In this document: one piece after another, positions 41,956 to 53,120 of the stretch
Layout: each line of letters starts with the position of its first letter
Numbering within the stretch: the stretch's first letter is position 1
Source: Halomonas sp. KG2
Lineage (GTDB): Bacteria; Pseudomonadota; Gammaproteobacteria; Pseudomonadales; Halomonadaceae
Direction of reading: 5' to 3'
Length of the DNA: 64,000 nucleotides
Assembly: GCA_030440445.1 (NCBI GenBank)
Contig: CP098528.1
Location: 3,534,001 to 3,598,000 of the forward strand
The notes under the pieces: generated by a model
The model's database searches: none
Seen by the model: the letters and a program-made list of their open reading frames with translations, nothing else
What the model was told of the DNA's origin: nothing
Translations under genes and position numbers: made by a program

Positions 41956-42171
41956 TTAGCCGCGCTTAACGGCAGCGCCGAAACGCTTGTTAAAGCGTTC
42001 TACACGGCCACCAGTGGTCGCTTGCTTCTGCTTACCAGTGTAGAACGGGTGGCAGTTGGAGCACACGTCCAGAGAGAAGTCCTGACCAGAGGTAGAACCA
42101 ACCTGGAAGCTTGCACCGCAAGAACAGCTAGCGGTGACCGTGTTGTAATTCGGGTGGATACCTTGTTTCAT
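41956..42171 (-). CDS. rpmE: 50S ribosomal protein L31, zinc-binding form
   Basis: L31 is part of the large subunit and forms a bridge to the 30S. The 71-aa product starts MKQGIHPNY and has the four zinc-ligand cysteines of the C+ form: Cys16, Cys18, Cys37 and Cys40. GAGG lies 6 nt before the ATG. A longer reading from 42219 would add 16 unlikely residues. It is divergent from priA. Confidence 0.96.
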   Translation of the reverse strand: MKQGIHPNYNTVTASCSCGASFQVGSTSGQDFSLDVCSNCHPFYTGKQKQATTGGRVERFNKRFGAAVKRG

Positions 42172-42316
42172 CTTGAGCCTCATGAGCTGTATGCCGCCAC
42201 CTGATCCGTTGCCAGGCACCGCATACGGGTTTGAAAAAACTGCTAACCGGTTAACCGCTCCATCCTATAGATTCAGAGCGGCCGCGCATTCTAGCAAACT
42301 AAACGCCGGAGGCCAA

Positions 42317-44575
42317 TTGTCCGATTCTGTTTCTAACCAGGCACGCCCTCAAGGCGAGTCCTCAGCACCTTTTCAAGTGCTAAAAGTCGCTCTACCATCA
42401 CCGCTGCGGCGTTTATTTGACTACTTACCAACATGCCAACCACCCGCTTGTGGCTGGCAGATAGGCCTTAGAGTACGCGTCCCCTTTGGCCGCAGAGAAG
42501 TGGTCGGCGTGGTGGCAGAACTTGCCAATGGCAGCGAACTGCCTCACGGGAAGCTACGCGCTATTAGCGAAGTGCTCGATGACGCCCCCCTGCCCAACGA
42601 CTGGCAGTGGCTATGCCATTTTGCTGCGCGTTATTATCAGCACAGTTTAGGCGACACAATGCAGCTGGCCATGCCCGCTCGGCTGCGCCAGGGCCACCCA
42701 ATGGGAGGGCGAACGCAGACCCTGTGGCTGCCGCTATCACCTGGGGACGACCTGCCGCTTCAGCGAGCACCGAAACAAGCCGAGCTGTATGCCCTGCTGC
42801 GTCAGCATCCACATGGGCTGGCTGGTCGAGCAATCACTGCTCATGGCTTCACCCGTGAACAGCTGCTAGCCTTGCAAAAAAAGGGCTTCGCCCGTGCCCA
42901 GGAAACCACGCTAACCGCAACACCTTCCGCTGGTGGCAACCTGCTGGCCTCACCATCACTGCCGCTGAACAGAGAGCAGGCCTCGGCACTTGCCGTATTG
43001 CATGAAAAGCTCGATAGCTACCATCCTTGCTTACTTGAAGGCGTAACCGGAAGCGGTAAAACCGAAATCTACCTTCAGCTAATTGAAGCCCTCGCCGCTA
43101 AGGGCAAGCAGTCTCTGGTGTTGGTGCCTGAAATAGGCCTCACGCCTCAAACCCTGGCGCGCTTTAAGAGTCGCTTTAGGGTACCGGTAGTGGCGCTACA
43201 CTCGGGGCTGACCGACCTGGAGCGCCTGGATGTATGGGAAGCCGCTGCCAATGGCCGCGCGCTAGTCATTATCGGCACCCGTTCGGCTATTTTTACGCCA
43301 CTCAAAAGCCCAGGGGCCATTATCGTCGACGAAGAGCATGATGGCTCCTATAAACAGCACGACGGGCTTCGCTACCACGCCCGGGACTTAGCCGTTGCCA
43401 GGGCTCATTACCACAACATCCCCCTGCTGTTAGGCAGCGCCACGCCTTCTTTTGAGAGTTTGCAGCAAGCGCTTTCCGGCCACTATCGCCATCTGCGCCT
43501 CACCCAACGTCCCAGCCGACACCCACCAGCCAAGCTTGAATTGATTGACCTACGTCATCAGCGACGCCAGGGGGGGCTTCTGCCCGGCGCCATCACCGCT
43601 ATCAAAAACACCTTAGCGTCAGGCAAGCAGGCGCTGGTTTTTATTAACCGACGGGGATTCGCACCAACGCTGGCTTGCCATAGCTGTGGGTGGATCGCCG
43701 AGTGCGGACAGTGCGACTCGCGCATGACGCTGCACCGCCAGCCTGCCCTTTTGGCCTGCCACCATTGCGATAGTCGGCGCGCGCTACCAGACGCTTGCCC
43801 CGAGTGTGGCAGCGGCGACCTGCGCGCCCTGGGCAGCGGCACCGAACGAACGGAAGAGACGCTGCAGGGATTGTTCCCAAACGTCACCGTTCACCGTATC
43901 GACCGCGACAGTACGCGTAAAAAAGAGAGTTTTGAGCAGATACTCAAAGAGATCCAACGAGGCGAGCCATGCTTGCTCGTCGGCACCCAAATGCTGGCGA
44001 AAGGCCATCACCTGCCCCATGTCACGCTGGTCGTCGTCGTTAATGCCGACGGTGGACTTTACGCTGCTGATTTTCGCGCGCTGGAACACAGCGCGCAGTT
44101 GCTGGAGCAGGTCGCCGGTCGCGCTGGGCGTGCCGCTCATCCAGGGCGGGTTCTGGTACAAACGCTGCACCCAGATGACCCGCACTTGGGCCAACTTGCG
44201 GAGCACGGTTATGGCGCACTCGCCCGCAGCCTTTTGGAAGAGCGCCGCCTCGCTATGCTGCCGCCTTTTTGCTTTATGGCATTGCTACGCATTGAAAGCC
44301 CCCATGAAGAAGCTGCCACTGCTTTGGGCCAGCAGGCTGCTCAAGCACTTCACCAATGGTTAACAATGGTAAAACTACCGGTGCGCTGCCTAGGCCCCGT
44401 TCCAGCTCCCATGGAGCGCCGCCAAAACCGTTATCATGTGCACATCATGCTGGCAGCAGACAAACGTAGCCAGCGCCATACCGCTGCTAACTGGCTGGTA
44501 CAGTGGTTAGAAGCCAATCGTGAGGCGCGCAAAGTCCGATGGTCAATCGACATTGACCCGCAAACTCTCGCGTAG
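42317..44575 (+). CDS. priA: Primosomal helicase PriA
   Basis: PriA restarts stalled replication forks (3'-to-5' helicase). It has an N-terminal 3'BD domain (VLKVALPSPLRRLFDYLP, about 18), Walker A GVTGSGKTEIYLQ (about 240) and a DEEH box (about 335). Eight zinc cysteines follow (CHSC, CGQC, CHHC, CPEC, about 452-500), then the helicase C-terminal motif QVAGRAGRA. I prefer the TTG at 42317 (752 aa): GGAGG lies 4 nt upstream, homology begins soon after, and an ATG at 42173 would lie in the rpmE leader. The start remains tentative. Confidence 0.93.
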   Translation: MSDSVSNQARPQGESSAPFQVLKVALPSPLRRLFDYLPTCQPPACGWQIGLRVRVPFGRREVVGVVAELANGSELPHGKLRAISEVLDDAPLPNDWQWLCHFAARYYQHSLGDTMQLAMPARLRQGHPMGGRTQTLWLPLSPGDDLPLQRAPKQAELYALLRQHPHGLAGRAITAHGFTREQLLALQKKGFARAQETTLTATPSAGGNLLASPSLPLNREQASALAVLHEKLDSYHPCLLEGVTGSGKTEIYLQLIEALAAKGKQSLVLVPEIGLTPQTLARFKSRFRVPVVALHSGLTDLERLDVWEAAANGRALVIIGTRSAIFTPLKSPGAIIVDEEHDGSYKQHDGLRYHARDLAVARAHYHNIPLLLGSATPSFESLQQALSGHYRHLRLTQRPSRHPPAKLELIDLRHQRRQGGLLPGAITAIKNTLASGKQALVFINRRGFAPTLACHSCGWIAECGQCDSRMTLHRQPALLACHHCDSRRALPDACPECGSGDLRALGSGTERTEETLQGLFPNVTVHRIDRDSTRKKESFEQILKEIQRGEPCLLVGTQMLAKGHHLPHVTLVVVVNADGGLYAADFRALEHSAQLLEQVAGRAGRAAHPGRVLVQTLHPDDPHLGQLAEHGYGALARSLLEERRLAMLPPFCFMALLRIESPHEEAATALGQQAAQALHQWLTMVKLPVRCLGPVPAPMERRQNRYHVHIMLAADKRSQRHTAANWLVQWLEANREARKVRWSIDIDPQTLA

Positions 44576-44731
44576 AGTCTCGCGTAGAGATAGACATATC
44601 GTGGGCCATTGGCTCGCCCTGTAACGTAATACGGCTTTGAAACTGCGCGCCAATTGCCGATAATGACCGCTTTGCCGCTGCCTAACATGAGCGCATGCAC
44701 ACGCCGCCACTGACGACATTCGGATATTTAA

Positions 44732-46417
44732 ATGAAAGACACAATTGTTACTTTGCTAGAAGGCGCGATTGACGCGCTTAAGCACCAAGGCGTGCTGCCC
44801 GACGATCTACAGCCGACGATTAAAGTTGACCCCACTAAAGATAAAGCACACGGCGACTACGCCACCAACCTAGCCCTTATGCTGGCGAAGCCCGCAGCAA
44901 AGAAGCCGCGCGAGCTAGCCGACCTACTGGTCGCCGCCCTCCCTGCGAGCGATGCCATTCAAAAAACCGAGATTGCTGGCCCCGGCTTTATTAATTTTTT
45001 TGCTGCCACAGATGCGGCCGCTCAAATTGTTGCTCAGGTGCTCGATAGCGGCGATGCCTTTGGCCGCAGCCTGATTGGCAAGGGCGAGAAAGTCCAGGTG
45101 GAGTTTGTTTCTGCCAACCCGACAGGACCTCTTCATGTTGGCCATGGCCGTGGCGCAGCAATAGGCGACTGTATTTGCCGCCTGTTAGAAGCCACCGGCT
45201 ACGATGTGACGCGCGAATTTTATTACAACGATGCCGGCGCCCAGATCAAAAATCTGGCGCTTTCTGTTCAAGCTCGCGCCAAGGGCCTTGGGCCAGATGA
45301 CCCCAGCTGGCCAGAAGACGGCTACCGCGGCGAGTACATCGTTGATGTGGCCAATGACTACATGGCAGGCAAAACGGTGGCAGCCGATGACCGTGAAGTC
45401 ACCGCTAAAGCAGATGCTAATGACCTAGATGCCATTCAGGCCTTCGCTGTCGCTTGGCTACGCCGAGAACAGGATTTAGACCTGAAAGCGTTTGGCGTTG
45501 AGTTTGACGTCTACTTCCTTGAGTCATCGCTTTATCAAGACGGCAAAGTAGACGCGACCGTTGAGAAGCTCGTTGCGAATGGCCATACGTACGAAGAAGA
45601 CGGTGCCATGTGGCTGCGCACCACTGACTTTGGCGATGACAAAGACCGCGTGATGCGCAAACGGGAAGGTGGCTATACCTACTTCTTACCGGATGTGGCC
45701 TACCACCTGAATAAGTGGCAACGCGGCTTTAAAACCGTGATTAATGAGCAAGGTGCTGACCACCACTCCACGGTTACCCGTGTTCGTGCTGGCTTGCAGG
45801 CACTGGAGGTCGGCATTCCCAAAGGCTGGCCCGACTACGTTCTGCATCAAATGGTGATGGTGACCCGCTCAGGTGTAGAGGTAAAACTTTCCAAACGTGC
45901 TGGTAGCTATGTCACCGTGCGCGACCTGATTGATGAAGTTGGCCGTGATGCTACCCGCTTCTTCCTGGCCGCACGCCGGGCGGATTCGCAGCTTACCTTT
46001 GATATCGACTTGGCGCGCTCGCAGTCGAACGATAATCCGGTGTATTACATTCAATACGCCCATGCGCGGGTATCCAGCATGCTGCGCAAAGCCGAAGATG
46101 CAGACCAGCCATTCAACCACAGCGTCGCTCTAGCTAACCTCGCACTGCTCGATAGCGACCAGGAAAAGGCCGTGCTTAATCGCTTGGCACGCTACCCAGA
46201 AGTGGTTGAAAACGCCGCTAAAAATCGCGAGCCCCAGCAGGTTGCTCAGTATCTATTGGATCTTTCGGGTGATTTCCACACCTGCTACAACGCCGTTAAA
46301 GTCATGGTCGAAGACGATACCCTGCGCAACACACGCTTAGCTCTTGGCCTAGCAACCAAGCAGGTGCTTCGCAACGGCCTTGATCTTATGGGGGTTAGCG
46401 CCCCAGAGGAGATGTAA
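44732..46417 (+). CDS. argS: Arginyl-tRNA synthetase
   Basis: ArgS charges tRNA-Arg. The 561-aa product has the class I HIGH-type motif in [14 protein letters not shown] (about 131) and a KMSKS-like segment [13 protein letters not shown] (about 389). It has the Arg-specific N-terminal domain (about 1-90) and the C-terminal anticodon-binding DALR-like domain. It lies between priA and a SPOR protein as in Pseudomonas; the next gene starts 4 nt after its stop. Confidence 0.97.
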   Translation: MKDTIVTLLEGAIDALKHQGVLPDDLQPTIKVDPTKDKAHGDYATNLALMLAKPAAKKPRELADLLVAALPASDAIQKTEIAGPGFINFFAATDAAAQIVAQVLDSGDAFGRSLIGKGEKVQVEFVSANPTGPLHVGHGRGAAIGDCICRLLEATGYDVTREFYYNDAGAQIKNLALSVQARAKGLGPDDPSWPEDGYRGEYIVDVANDYMAGKTVAADDREVTAKADANDLDAIQAFAVAWLRREQDLDLKAFGVEFDVYFLESSLYQDGKVDATVEKLVANGHTYEEDGAMWLRTTDFGDDKDRVMRKREGGYTYFLPDVAYHLNKWQRGFKTVINEQGADHHSTVTRVRAGLQALEVGIPKGWPDYVLHQMVMVTRSGVEVKLSKRAGSYVTVRDLIDEVGRDATRFFLAARRADSQLTFDIDLARSQSNDNPVYYIQYAHARVSSMLRKAEDADQPFNHSVALANLALLDSDQEKAVLNRLARYPEVVENAAKNREPQQVAQYLLDLSGDFHTCYNAVKVMVEDDTLRNTRLALGLATKQVLRNGLDLMGVSAPEEM

Positions 46418-46420
46418 GCG

Positions 46421-47206
46421 ATGGCCAGCCCAAAAGAGAAGCCCGCCCGCCGAGGCGCAACCTCTCAGCGCAAAGCCAGCAAAAGCTCAGGTGGCGGATT
46501 CAAAATTCCTGGCTGGCTTTGGGGGATAGCAGGTTTAGCGGCAGGCTTCTTCCTAGCACAGCATCAACATGGCACCGCTCCTTGGCAAGAGCAGGAAGAC
46601 ACGCCCCAAGCGACTGTCTTGCCTAAGCCTGCTGACAGCGATGAGCGCAGCGCTGCGCGTCAAACAGAAACCGTCGCTGAGCCATCAATGCCAACGTTTG
46701 AGTTCTACACGCTGCTGCCAGACACAGAAGTCATTGCTCCAGGCGTGTCACTGCCATCAACCGTGAACCGCCCTGAAGCAGCAGCACAGCAGGAACAAAC
46801 GACGGCAAGTAACAACGCGACAACTAACCAAACAACGACAAGCAACGAAACAACGACAAGCAACGCAAGTGCGCGTCAGAACGATGACCCTATTGCTCAG
46901 GTTATTGCAGCTAATATGCGCCCTGAAGAGCAAGTGGCCGCTGCCCAGCAAGCGCCTGCCAGCAACACGCCTAACCGCTACATGCTACAGGCCGCGTCGT
47001 TTCGGGAGCTAAGCGATGCCGAGCAGTTGCGTGGCCGTCTGCGCAACTTAAGCCTGCTGGCCCAAGTTAGCGAAGTAAAGGCTAATGGCGATACTTGGCA
47101 CCGTGTTCAAGTAGGCCCTTACGAAGATACTCGTGAGCTTAACCGCGCCCAAGACTTAATGGCCACACAAGGCATTGAGCCACTGCTGATCCAACTGCAG
47201 AACTAG
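46421..47206 (+). CDS. SPOR-domain cell division protein (FtsN-like)
   Basis: This 261-aa bitopic inner-membrane protein probably acts at the septum. It has a basic cytoplasmic N-terminus, one transmembrane segment (about 29-47, PGWLWGIAGLAAGFFLA), and a low-complexity Thr/Ser/Asn/Gln linker (about 125-155, TTTSNE repeats). A C-terminal SPOR domain (about 185-261, starting YMLQAASFRELSDAEQL) would bind denuded peptidoglycan. A GGAG at the end of argS serves as ribosome-binding site. The place upstream of hslVU is where ftsN or its Pseudomonas homologue lies; direct identity with FtsN is inferred. Confidence 0.85.
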   Translation: MASPKEKPARRGATSQRKASKSSGGGFKIPGWLWGIAGLAAGFFLAQHQHGTAPWQEQEDTPQATVLPKPADSDERSAARQTETVAEPSMPTFEFYTLLPDTEVIAPGVSLPSTVNRPEAAAQQEQTTASNNATTNQTTTSNETTTSNASARQNDDPIAQVIAANMRPEEQVAAAQQAPASNTPNRYMLQAASFRELSDAEQLRGRLRNLSLLAQVSEVKANGDTWHRVQVGPYEDTRELNRAQDLMATQGIEPLLIQLQN

Positions 47207-47298
47207 TCTAACCACAGACTACGTTAACCAACGGGCTAGGCAGGCTTTCACCGTCATAAGCCCCGTTAAAAAAACAGTTTATCTAACAGCTTTATTTA

Positions 47299-47336
47299 GC
47301 GGGCGGTTGATTTTTTATCAGCCGCCCGCATTTTGT
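47299..47336 (+). terminator. Intrinsic terminator after the argS-SPOR operon
   Basis: A 12-bp stem GCGGGCGGTTGA / TCAGCCGCCCGC (one G-U) with a 7-nt loop, followed by ATTTTGTT. Confidence 0.88.
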
Positions 47337-47416
47337 TGTGAATCGCTTTTTATACGGTCTTTTAAAATGGCCGATCAGTCATCGGGAGCATGTGTCTCCC
47401 CCAAGGAGTTATCTCC

Positions 47417-47950
47417 ATGACCACTATTGTATCCGTACGCCGCGGTAATCAGGTTGCCCTTGCAGGCGACGGCCAAGTATCACTGGGCAACACCGTAATG
47501 AAAGGCAATGCGAGTAAAGTACGCCGCCTGTATCGTGGCAAAGTACTCGCTGGTTTTGCTGGCGGCACCGCCGATGCCTTCACCCTGTTTGAGCGTTTTG
47601 AAGCGCAGTTAGAAAAATACCAAGGACACCTCACCAAAGCAGCGGTTGAGTTGGCCAAAGATTGGCGCACCGATCGAGCGCTGCGCCGCCTGGAAGCGCT
47701 ACTGGCCGTGGCGGACCACAGTGCCTCGCTGATTATTACCGGTAACGGTGATGTGGTTGAGCCTGAACGCGGCATTATTGCTATTGGCTCTGGCGGCAAC
47801 TTTGCCCAGGCAAGTGCCCGCGCACTATTGGAAAACACCGAGCTTTCTGCTCGTGAAATCACTGAAAAGTCTCTCGAAATCGCCGGCGACATCTGCGTAT
47901 TTACCAATCACCACGTGACGCTCGAAGAGCTGAACATCAACGACCGTTGA
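47417..47950 (+). CDS. hslV: ATP-dependent protease proteolytic subunit HslV
   Basis: HslV is the threonine-protease core of HslVU. The 177-aa product begins [10 protein letters not shown]; after Met removal the N-terminal Thr is the nucleophile. [16 protein letters not shown] and the lysine-containing [19 protein letters not shown] region match the family. AGGAG lies 8 nt before ATG 47417, so the 9-codon longer reading from 47390 is rejected, as it would bury the catalytic Thr. No clear sigma-32 promoter was found upstream. Confidence 0.97.
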   Translation: MTTIVSVRRGNQVALAGDGQVSLGNTVMKGNASKVRRLYRGKVLAGFAGGTADAFTLFERFEAQLEKYQGHLTKAAVELAKDWRTDRALRRLEALLAVADHSASLIITGNGDVVEPERGIIAIGSGGNFAQASARALLENTELSAREITEKSLEIAGDICVFTNHHVTLEELNINDR

Positions 47951-47960
47951 GGCCCTTTTT

Positions 47961-49283
47961 ATGACTCAGATGACACCCCGCGAAATCGTCCACGCCCTGG
48001 ATCAATACATCATTGGTCAACAAGATGCCAAGCGCGCCGTGGCCATTGCCCTGCGTAACCGCTGGCGTCGCATGCAACTAGACGATGAGTTGCGCCCGGA
48101 AGTGACTCCAAAGAATATTCTGATGATTGGCCCTACCGGCGTGGGTAAAACTGAAATTGCTCGCCGCCTCGCCAAGCTAGCCAGAGCGCCCTTCATCAAG
48201 GTCGAGGCCACTAAATTTACCGAAGTGGGCTATGTAGGCCGGGACGTTGAGTCGATTATTCGCGACTTGATGGAAGCCGCCATCAAAATGGTGCGTGAAC
48301 ACGCGAAGGAAGAAGTCGGCCATCGCGCTGAAGATGCCGCTGAAGACCGCGTTCTAGATGCACTGCTGCCACCACCCCGCGGTCAGGAAGATAAGCCTCG
48401 GGAAGATAACGGTACGCGTCAAACCTTCCGCAAAAAGCTTCGGGAAGGTCAGTTGGATGATAAAGAGATCGATATCGAAATCTCTTCCCATGGGCAAGGC
48501 ATCGACATAATGACGCCGCCAGGCATGGAGGAGATGACCAACCAGCTACAGAGCCTGTTCTCCAACATGGGCCAACAAAAGCGTGAGCAGCGCCGTGTAA
48601 CGGTGAAAGAGGCACTGGTTCTGCTGCGCGATGAAGAAGCGGGCAAGCTGGTCAATGAAGAAGAGATCAAAGCCCGCGCCGTCGAAGCCGTTGAGCAGCA
48701 TGGGATTGTCTTCTTGGATGAGATCGACAAAGTTGCCAAGGGTAGCGGCCAGTCTAGCGGTGGCGAAGTCTCCCGTGAAGGCGTTCAGCGTGACCTGCTG
48801 CCGTTAATCGAAGGCTCTACCGTTTCAACCAAATACGGCATGGTCAAAACCGATCATATCCTGTTCATTGCCTCGGGTGCCTTCCACCTATCGCGTCCCT
48901 CGGACCTTATTCCAGAGCTACAAGGACGCTTGCCGATCCGTGTTGAGCTGGATGCGCTGACCCCCGGCGATTTCCAGCGGATTCTCACCGAGCCCTCCGC
49001 CTCGCTCACCAAGCAGTATCAAGCACTGCTGGCTACCGAAGGGCTGGATATCGAGTTCACTCCAGACGGTATCGAGCGTATTGCCGAGATATCCTGGCAG
49101 GTGAACGAAGGCACCGAGAATATTGGCGCTCGCCGTCTACATACAGTGCTGGAACGGCTGCTCGAAGAAGCCTCATTTAAAGGCGGCGACATGGATAGCC
49201 CGCTGGTCATCGATGCCGATTACGTCAATGCCCAACTGGGTGAGCTAGCAGTAGACGAAGACCTATCGCGCTATATTTTGTAA
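47961..49283 (+). CDS. hslU: HslU ATPase subunit of HslVU protease
   Basis: HslU is the AAA+ unfoldase that feeds HslV. The 440-aa product has Walker [16 protein letters not shown] (about 53-67), the I-domain insert (about 110-230, charged), Walker B FLDEIDK (about 251) and sensor regions. The C-terminus ends with the typical SRYIL that docks into HslV. It lies 10 nt after hslV, so the two are co-transcribed. Confidence 0.97.
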   Translation: MTQMTPREIVHALDQYIIGQQDAKRAVAIALRNRWRRMQLDDELRPEVTPKNILMIGPTGVGKTEIARRLAKLARAPFIKVEATKFTEVGYVGRDVESIIRDLMEAAIKMVREHAKEEVGHRAEDAAEDRVLDALLPPPRGQEDKPREDNGTRQTFRKKLREGQLDDKEIDIEISSHGQGIDIMTPPGMEEMTNQLQSLFSNMGQQKREQRRVTVKEALVLLRDEEAGKLVNEEEIKARAVEAVEQHGIVFLDEIDKVAKGSGQSSGGEVSREGVQRDLLPLIEGSTVSTKYGMVKTDHILFIASGAFHLSRPSDLIPELQGRLPIRVELDALTPGDFQRILTEPSASLTKQYQALLATEGLDIEFTPDGIERIAEISWQVNEGTENIGARRLHTVLERLLEEASFKGGDMDSPLVIDADYVNAQLGELAVDEDLSRYIL

Positions 49284-49402
49284 ACGCGCTTATATCGGTA
49301 TAGCCCGCAGCAGCTTGCCCGCTTTTTACGCACGCAAATGCTGCTGTCCAGGCTGCGCTGCGTCTAACGTTACGCACGAGAACAAATCCATGTTGCTCGT
49401 GC

Positions 49403-49425
49403 TTGATCGACGTCCTGTCGATCAA
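49403..49425. other. Perfect palindromic hairpin upstream of DUF971 gene
   Basis: TTGATCGAC / GTCGATCAA with a 5-nt spacer forms a 9-bp perfect inverted repeat without a T-run. It lies about 95 nt before the next gene and could be an operator or a weak terminator of hslVU. Confidence 0.4.
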
Positions 49426-49519
49426 ACGTTAGCCGTGGCGCTTGCCTTCACGCATTTGCTAAGGCGCAAATAGTCGGTCAATCCGCTTTAGCTCAATATC
49501 GTAAAAGGTGACGTCAGCC

Positions 49520-49921
49520 ATGAATGCCCCTACTTCTACGAATGCCCCCACCCCAACGCGGGTTCACTACCATAAGCAGGCTCGCGAGCTAGAACTTGGC
49601 TACGCCACGGGTGAAAGCTTTCGGCTGCCTGTCGAGTTTTTACGGGTTTACTCACCTTCAGCCGAAGTGCGTGGCCACGGCGGCGATACTGCCGTGCTGC
49701 AAGTGGGTAAAAAAGATGTCGGCCTGCAAAACATTACCCAAGCCGGCAATTACGCTCTGAAATTGCATTTTGACGACGGCCACGACAGCGGCCTTTACAG
49801 CTGGAACTATCTTTACGACTTAGCTCAGCACCAAACAGATTACTGGCAAAACTACCTACAACGCCTTGAAGAGGCCGGCGCCTCCCGCGAACCGGCCAGC
49901 ATCCAATTCAAACAGCTGTGA
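49520..49921 (+). CDS. DUF971 domain protein (gamma-butyrobetaine hydroxylase N-terminal-like)
   Basis: This 133-aa protein consists mainly of a DUF971 domain (about 16-100, with FRLPVEFLRVYSPSAEVRGH and GNYALKLHFDDGHDSGLYSW). Related domains in Fe-S assembly and hydroxylases bind metal. The function here is unknown. GGTGA lies 8 nt before the ATG; an in-frame GTG four codons upstream is less likely. In Pseudomonas the homologue lies between hslU and the pha genes; here ubiE follows directly after 121 bp. Confidence 0.85.
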   Translation: MNAPTSTNAPTPTRVHYHKQARELELGYATGESFRLPVEFLRVYSPSAEVRGHGGDTAVLQVGKKDVGLQNITQAGNYALKLHFDDGHDSGLYSWNYLYDLAQHQTDYWQNYLQRLEEAGASREPASIQFKQL

Positions 49922-50042
49922 CGCTTCACCTCAGTTGAAGCGCAGACAAGTTGGGGGTGAGAAGGCTACAATGTCGCTAACCATTTATTGCGACGACCTT
50001 TTGGTCGACTATTACCGCCTCGAACTCGGGAGCTAGAGCCCC

Positions 50043-50798
50043 ATGAGCCCCACTGAAAAACGCACCACCCATTTTGGTTATCAGGAAGTCGCAGTTGACG
50101 AAAAAGCGTCTCGTGTTGCCGATGTCTTTCATTCGGTAGCTGCGCGCTATGACATCATGAATGACCTGATGTCTATGGGCATCCATCGCGTCTGGAAACG
50201 CCTTGCTATTGAGCGCGCAGGCGTTCGTCCTGGGCACCACGTGCTGGATATTGCTGGCGGCACTGGCGATTTAACGCTCAAATTCTCTCGTCTGGTTGGC
50301 CCGCGTGGCAAAGTGGTATTGGCTGACATTAACGCCTCCATGCTCAACGTTGGCCGCGACAAACTGATGGATAATGGCGTCGGAGGCAACGTTGAGTTTG
50401 TACAAGCCAACGCCGAGTGCCTGCCATTTCCGGACAACAGTTTTGACTGCATTACGATTGCCTTCGGACTGCGCAACGTCACCGACAAAGACGCTGCACT
50501 GCGCTCTATGACACGCGTGCTAAAGCCCGGCGGACGGTTGCTAGTGCTGGAGTTTTCAAAGCCAAATAGTGCGCTGCTGTCGAAAGCCTACGATGAGTAC
50601 TCCTTCCGCCTGCTGCCTAAAATGGGCGAACTAGTAGCCGGGGACGGTGAGAGTTATCGCTACCTCGCCGAATCTATTCGCATGCATCCCGACCAGGAAA
50701 CCCTGAAAGGCATGATGGAAACGGCAGGGCTTGATCGGGTTGAATATACCAACCTGACCGGCGGCATCGTTGCCCTTCACCGCGGCATTAAATTATGA
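50043..50798 (+). CDS. ubiE: Ubiquinone/menaquinone biosynthesis C-methyltransferase
   Basis: UbiE methylates the quinone ring using S-adenosylmethionine. The 251-aa product has [18 protein letters not shown] (about 29-46), the SAM motif [16 protein letters not shown] (about 67), and [20 protein letters not shown] (about 122, split across motif II). [14 protein letters not shown] sequence lies at the C-terminus ([13 protein letters not shown]). It is the first gene of ubiE-ubiJ-ubiB. GGGAG and similar purines precede the ATG. Confidence 0.96.
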   Translation: MSPTEKRTTHFGYQEVAVDEKASRVADVFHSVAARYDIMNDLMSMGIHRVWKRLAIERAGVRPGHHVLDIAGGTGDLTLKFSRLVGPRGKVVLADINASMLNVGRDKLMDNGVGGNVEFVQANAECLPFPDNSFDCITIAFGLRNVTDKDAALRSMTRVLKPGGRLLVLEFSKPNSALLSKAYDEYSFRLLPKMGELVAGDGESYRYLAESIRMHPDQETLKGMMETAGLDRVEYTNLTGGIVALHRGIKL

Positions 50799-50820
50799 AC
50801 TCACCGACAATGAGGTCAGC

Positions 50821-51498
50821 ATGCTAGTCACCCCGACCCTGTTGCTGGCCGGATGTGAACGCACGTTGAACGCCTTGCTTGCCCGTGATCCGGCTGCGCC
50901 TGCGCGTTTGTCCGCGTTAGCAGGAAGTCGACTACTGGTAAGGCTTGAAAAGCCTCACCTTCAGCTGGTGCTGCACTACCACCATGCAGGTATTGATCTG
51001 CTGCGTGGCGATGATTTAGACGAAACTGACGTCGATGCCATCGTCGAACTCACTCCTGAAACACTCTCTGAGTGGTTAAGTGGCTCCTCCATTGAGCGGT
51101 TGATGTTTGATGGCAAGCTTTCTGTGCGTGGCCGCATCCACCTTCTGGAAGCCACCCGAGACCTACTCTTTGATCTGGATATCGACTGGGAAGGCGAGCT
51201 AGCTCGCTGGCTGGGAGATATGCCCGCTCATTCACTGGCCGAAGGTGTCCGACGCGCCGCGCGCTGGGGGCTAAGAGCGAAAGATGAGCTGCTGCAAGAC
51301 GTTTCTGAATACGTATTTGAAGAAGCCCGCATACTCCCCGGCCGCCAACAGCGCGATGTGCTCCGCGATCATTTGACCGAACTAGAGATCTCCACCGACC
51401 GCCTGGAAGCCAAGCTCAATCGCCTGCATAAGCGTTTGACACAGTTGACGGCCAGCCAGTCGCCAAACAAGCAGCCACACCTCGAGGAGCCGCACTGA
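50821..51498 (+). CDS. ubiJ: Ubiquinone biosynthesis accessory factor UbiJ
   Basis: UbiJ has an SCP2-type lipid-binding domain and supports aerobic ubiquinone synthesis with UbiK. The 225-aa product has the SCP2 domain (about 15-125), then an amphipathic helical C-terminus (about 150-225) rich in Glu/Arg/Leu and likely coiled coil. GAGG lies 5 nt before ATG 50821; the longer reading from 50770 overlaps ubiE in another frame. The stop overlaps the ubiB start by one base (TGATG). Confidence 0.9.
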   Translation: MLVTPTLLLAGCERTLNALLARDPAAPARLSALAGSRLLVRLEKPHLQLVLHYHHAGIDLLRGDDLDETDVDAIVELTPETLSEWLSGSSIERLMFDGKLSVRGRIHLLEATRDLLFDLDIDWEGELARWLGDMPAHSLAEGVRRAARWGLRAKDELLQDVSEYVFEEARILPGRQQRDVLRDHLTELEISTDRLEAKLNRLHKRLTQLTASQSPNKQPHLEEPH

Positions 51499-53120
51499 TG
51501 AGCCTGCGGTTATTGAAGATCTCTTGGATAGTGGCTCGCCATCGCTTGGATACGTTGATACCCGTTGAGCGGCTACCGTTCTGGCTACGTGCCTTAATGA
51601 CGCTTTCGCCTCTAAAACTGTTTCCTGTCGGGCAGCGCAGTCGCGGCGAGCGACTGCGCCTGGCCTTGGAAGCGCTGGGGCCGATTTTTATTAAATTTGG
51701 CCAAATGCTCTCGACCCGTCGAGACCTATTGCCCGAAGACATCGCCGATGAATTAAAACGGCTGCAAGACCAAGTGCCGCCCTTCCCCGGCGAACTAGCC
51801 GCTGCACGGGTCGAAAAAGAGCTTGAAATGTCGCTTGTAGAGGCATTTGCCGCCTTTGACCGAGTGCCTTTAGCGTCAGCATCGATTGCCCAGGTGCATG
51901 CGGCAACGCTGCATAGCGGTGAAGATGTCGTCGTCAAAATTATTCGCCCCGGCATCGAGCGCATTATGCGCCAAGATATGGCGCTGATGTATCAAATCGC
52001 TAAGTTGCTGGGTAAAGTGCCTGACGCAAAACGCTTACGCCCCGTAGAAGTGATTCGTGATTACGAAGCCACCTTATTTGACGAGCTTGATCTCTACAAA
52101 GAAGCGGCAAACACATCGCAACTTAAGCGTAACTTCAAAGACTCACCGCTGCTGTTTGTGCCGACAATCTATTGGTCATACACCCGCCGCCATGTCATGG
52201 TCCAGGAGCGCATTCGCGGCGTACCAGTGGCTGATTTAGATACCCTTATTGCGCGTGGAACCAACCTTAAGAAGCTGGCTGAACGCGGCGTAGAAATCTT
52301 CTTCACCCAGGTCTTCCGAGATAACTTCTTCCATGCCGATATGCACCCCGGCAATATCTTTGTTAACTGCGATGATCCTGAAGATCCACAGTATATCGCC
52401 ATCGACTGCGGCATCGTGGGGAGCCTTACTCGAGAAGATCAAGACTACCTAGCGCGCAATCTACTAGCCTTTTTCCATCAAGATTATTACGAAGTAGCAG
52501 CGTTACATATTGAGTCCGGCTGGGTGGGCGAAAACACCCGCGCTAACGAGTTCGCAGCCGCTATTCGTACCGTATGCGAGCCCATTCTTGAAAAGCCGCT
52601 AAAAGATATTTCGTTTGGGCAGGTGCTGTTAGGACTGTTTCAAACAGCACGACGTTTTAATATGGAAGTACAGCCACAGTTAGTATTGTTGCAAAAAACG
52701 CTGCTTAACATCGAAGGGCTGGGTCGTCAGCTTTATCCTGACCTGGACCTGTGGAGCACTGCGAAACCATATCTAGAAAAGTGGATGAAACAGCGCGCGG
52801 GTATCGGCGGCCTTTGGGAGTCGCTCAAACGCCAAGCGCCGGAGCTTTCTCATCAGTTGCCTGAGCTACCCGCGCTAGCGCATCAGGCACTGAGTCGAAT
52901 GGAGCATGAACACCGCCAGCGTCATCAGCAAGTAACCTCAATTAGTGACGTTCAGCAGCAACTGACGCGCCAGCATAAGCGTCATTACCGACTGCGTATC
53001 GGCCTTATTTTGCTTGCTATTGCCCTGGCTTGGCAGCCGCTGAGCAGCTGGGCATCGGCTCAAGAGTGGCCTGTCTTAGCCGCTGCGGGAGTAGGTTTGT
53101 TGCTGCTGCTATGGCAATGA
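51498..53120 (+). CDS. ubiB: Ubiquinone biosynthesis ABC1-family kinase-like protein
   Basis: UbiB is an atypical (ADCK/ABC1) ATPase needed for ubiquinone synthesis. The 540-aa product has the KxGQ-type motif [16 protein letters not shown] (about 56-71), the Ala-rich P-loop analogue [12 protein letters not shown] (about 125), a catalytic-loop [11 protein letters not shown] (about 277) and metal-binding IDCGIVG. Two hydrophobic C-terminal segments (about 496-514 and 521-539) anchor it in the membrane. It ends the ubiEJB operon. Confidence 0.96.
   Translation: MSLRLLKISWIVARHRLDTLIPVERLPFWLRALMTLSPLKLFPVGQRSRGERLRLALEALGPIFIKFGQMLSTRRDLLPEDIADELKRLQDQVPPFPGELAAARVEKELEMSLVEAFAAFDRVPLASASIAQVHAATLHSGEDVVVKIIRPGIERIMRQDMALMYQIAKLLGKVPDAKRLRPVEVIRDYEATLFDELDLYKEAANTSQLKRNFKDSPLLFVPTIYWSYTRRHVMVQERIRGVPVADLDTLIARGTNLKKLAERGVEIFFTQVFRDNFFHADMHPGNIFVNCDDPEDPQYIAIDCGIVGSLTREDQDYLARNLLAFFHQDYYEVAALHIESGWVGENTRANEFAAAIRTVCEPILEKPLKDISFGQVLLGLFQTARRFNMEVQPQLVLLQKTLLNIEGLGRQLYPDLDLWSTAKPYLEKWMKQRAGIGGLWESLKRQAPELSHQLPELPALAHQALSRMEHEHRQRHQQVTSISDVQQQLTRQHKRHYRLRIGLILLAIALAWQPLSSWASAQEWPVLAAAGVGLLLLLWQ

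Noticed and set aside
41679..41969. 96-codon plus-strand ORF between malic enzyme and rpmE
   Set aside because: It reads through the rpmE terminator and antisense to the rpmE coding region, with no ribosome-binding site.
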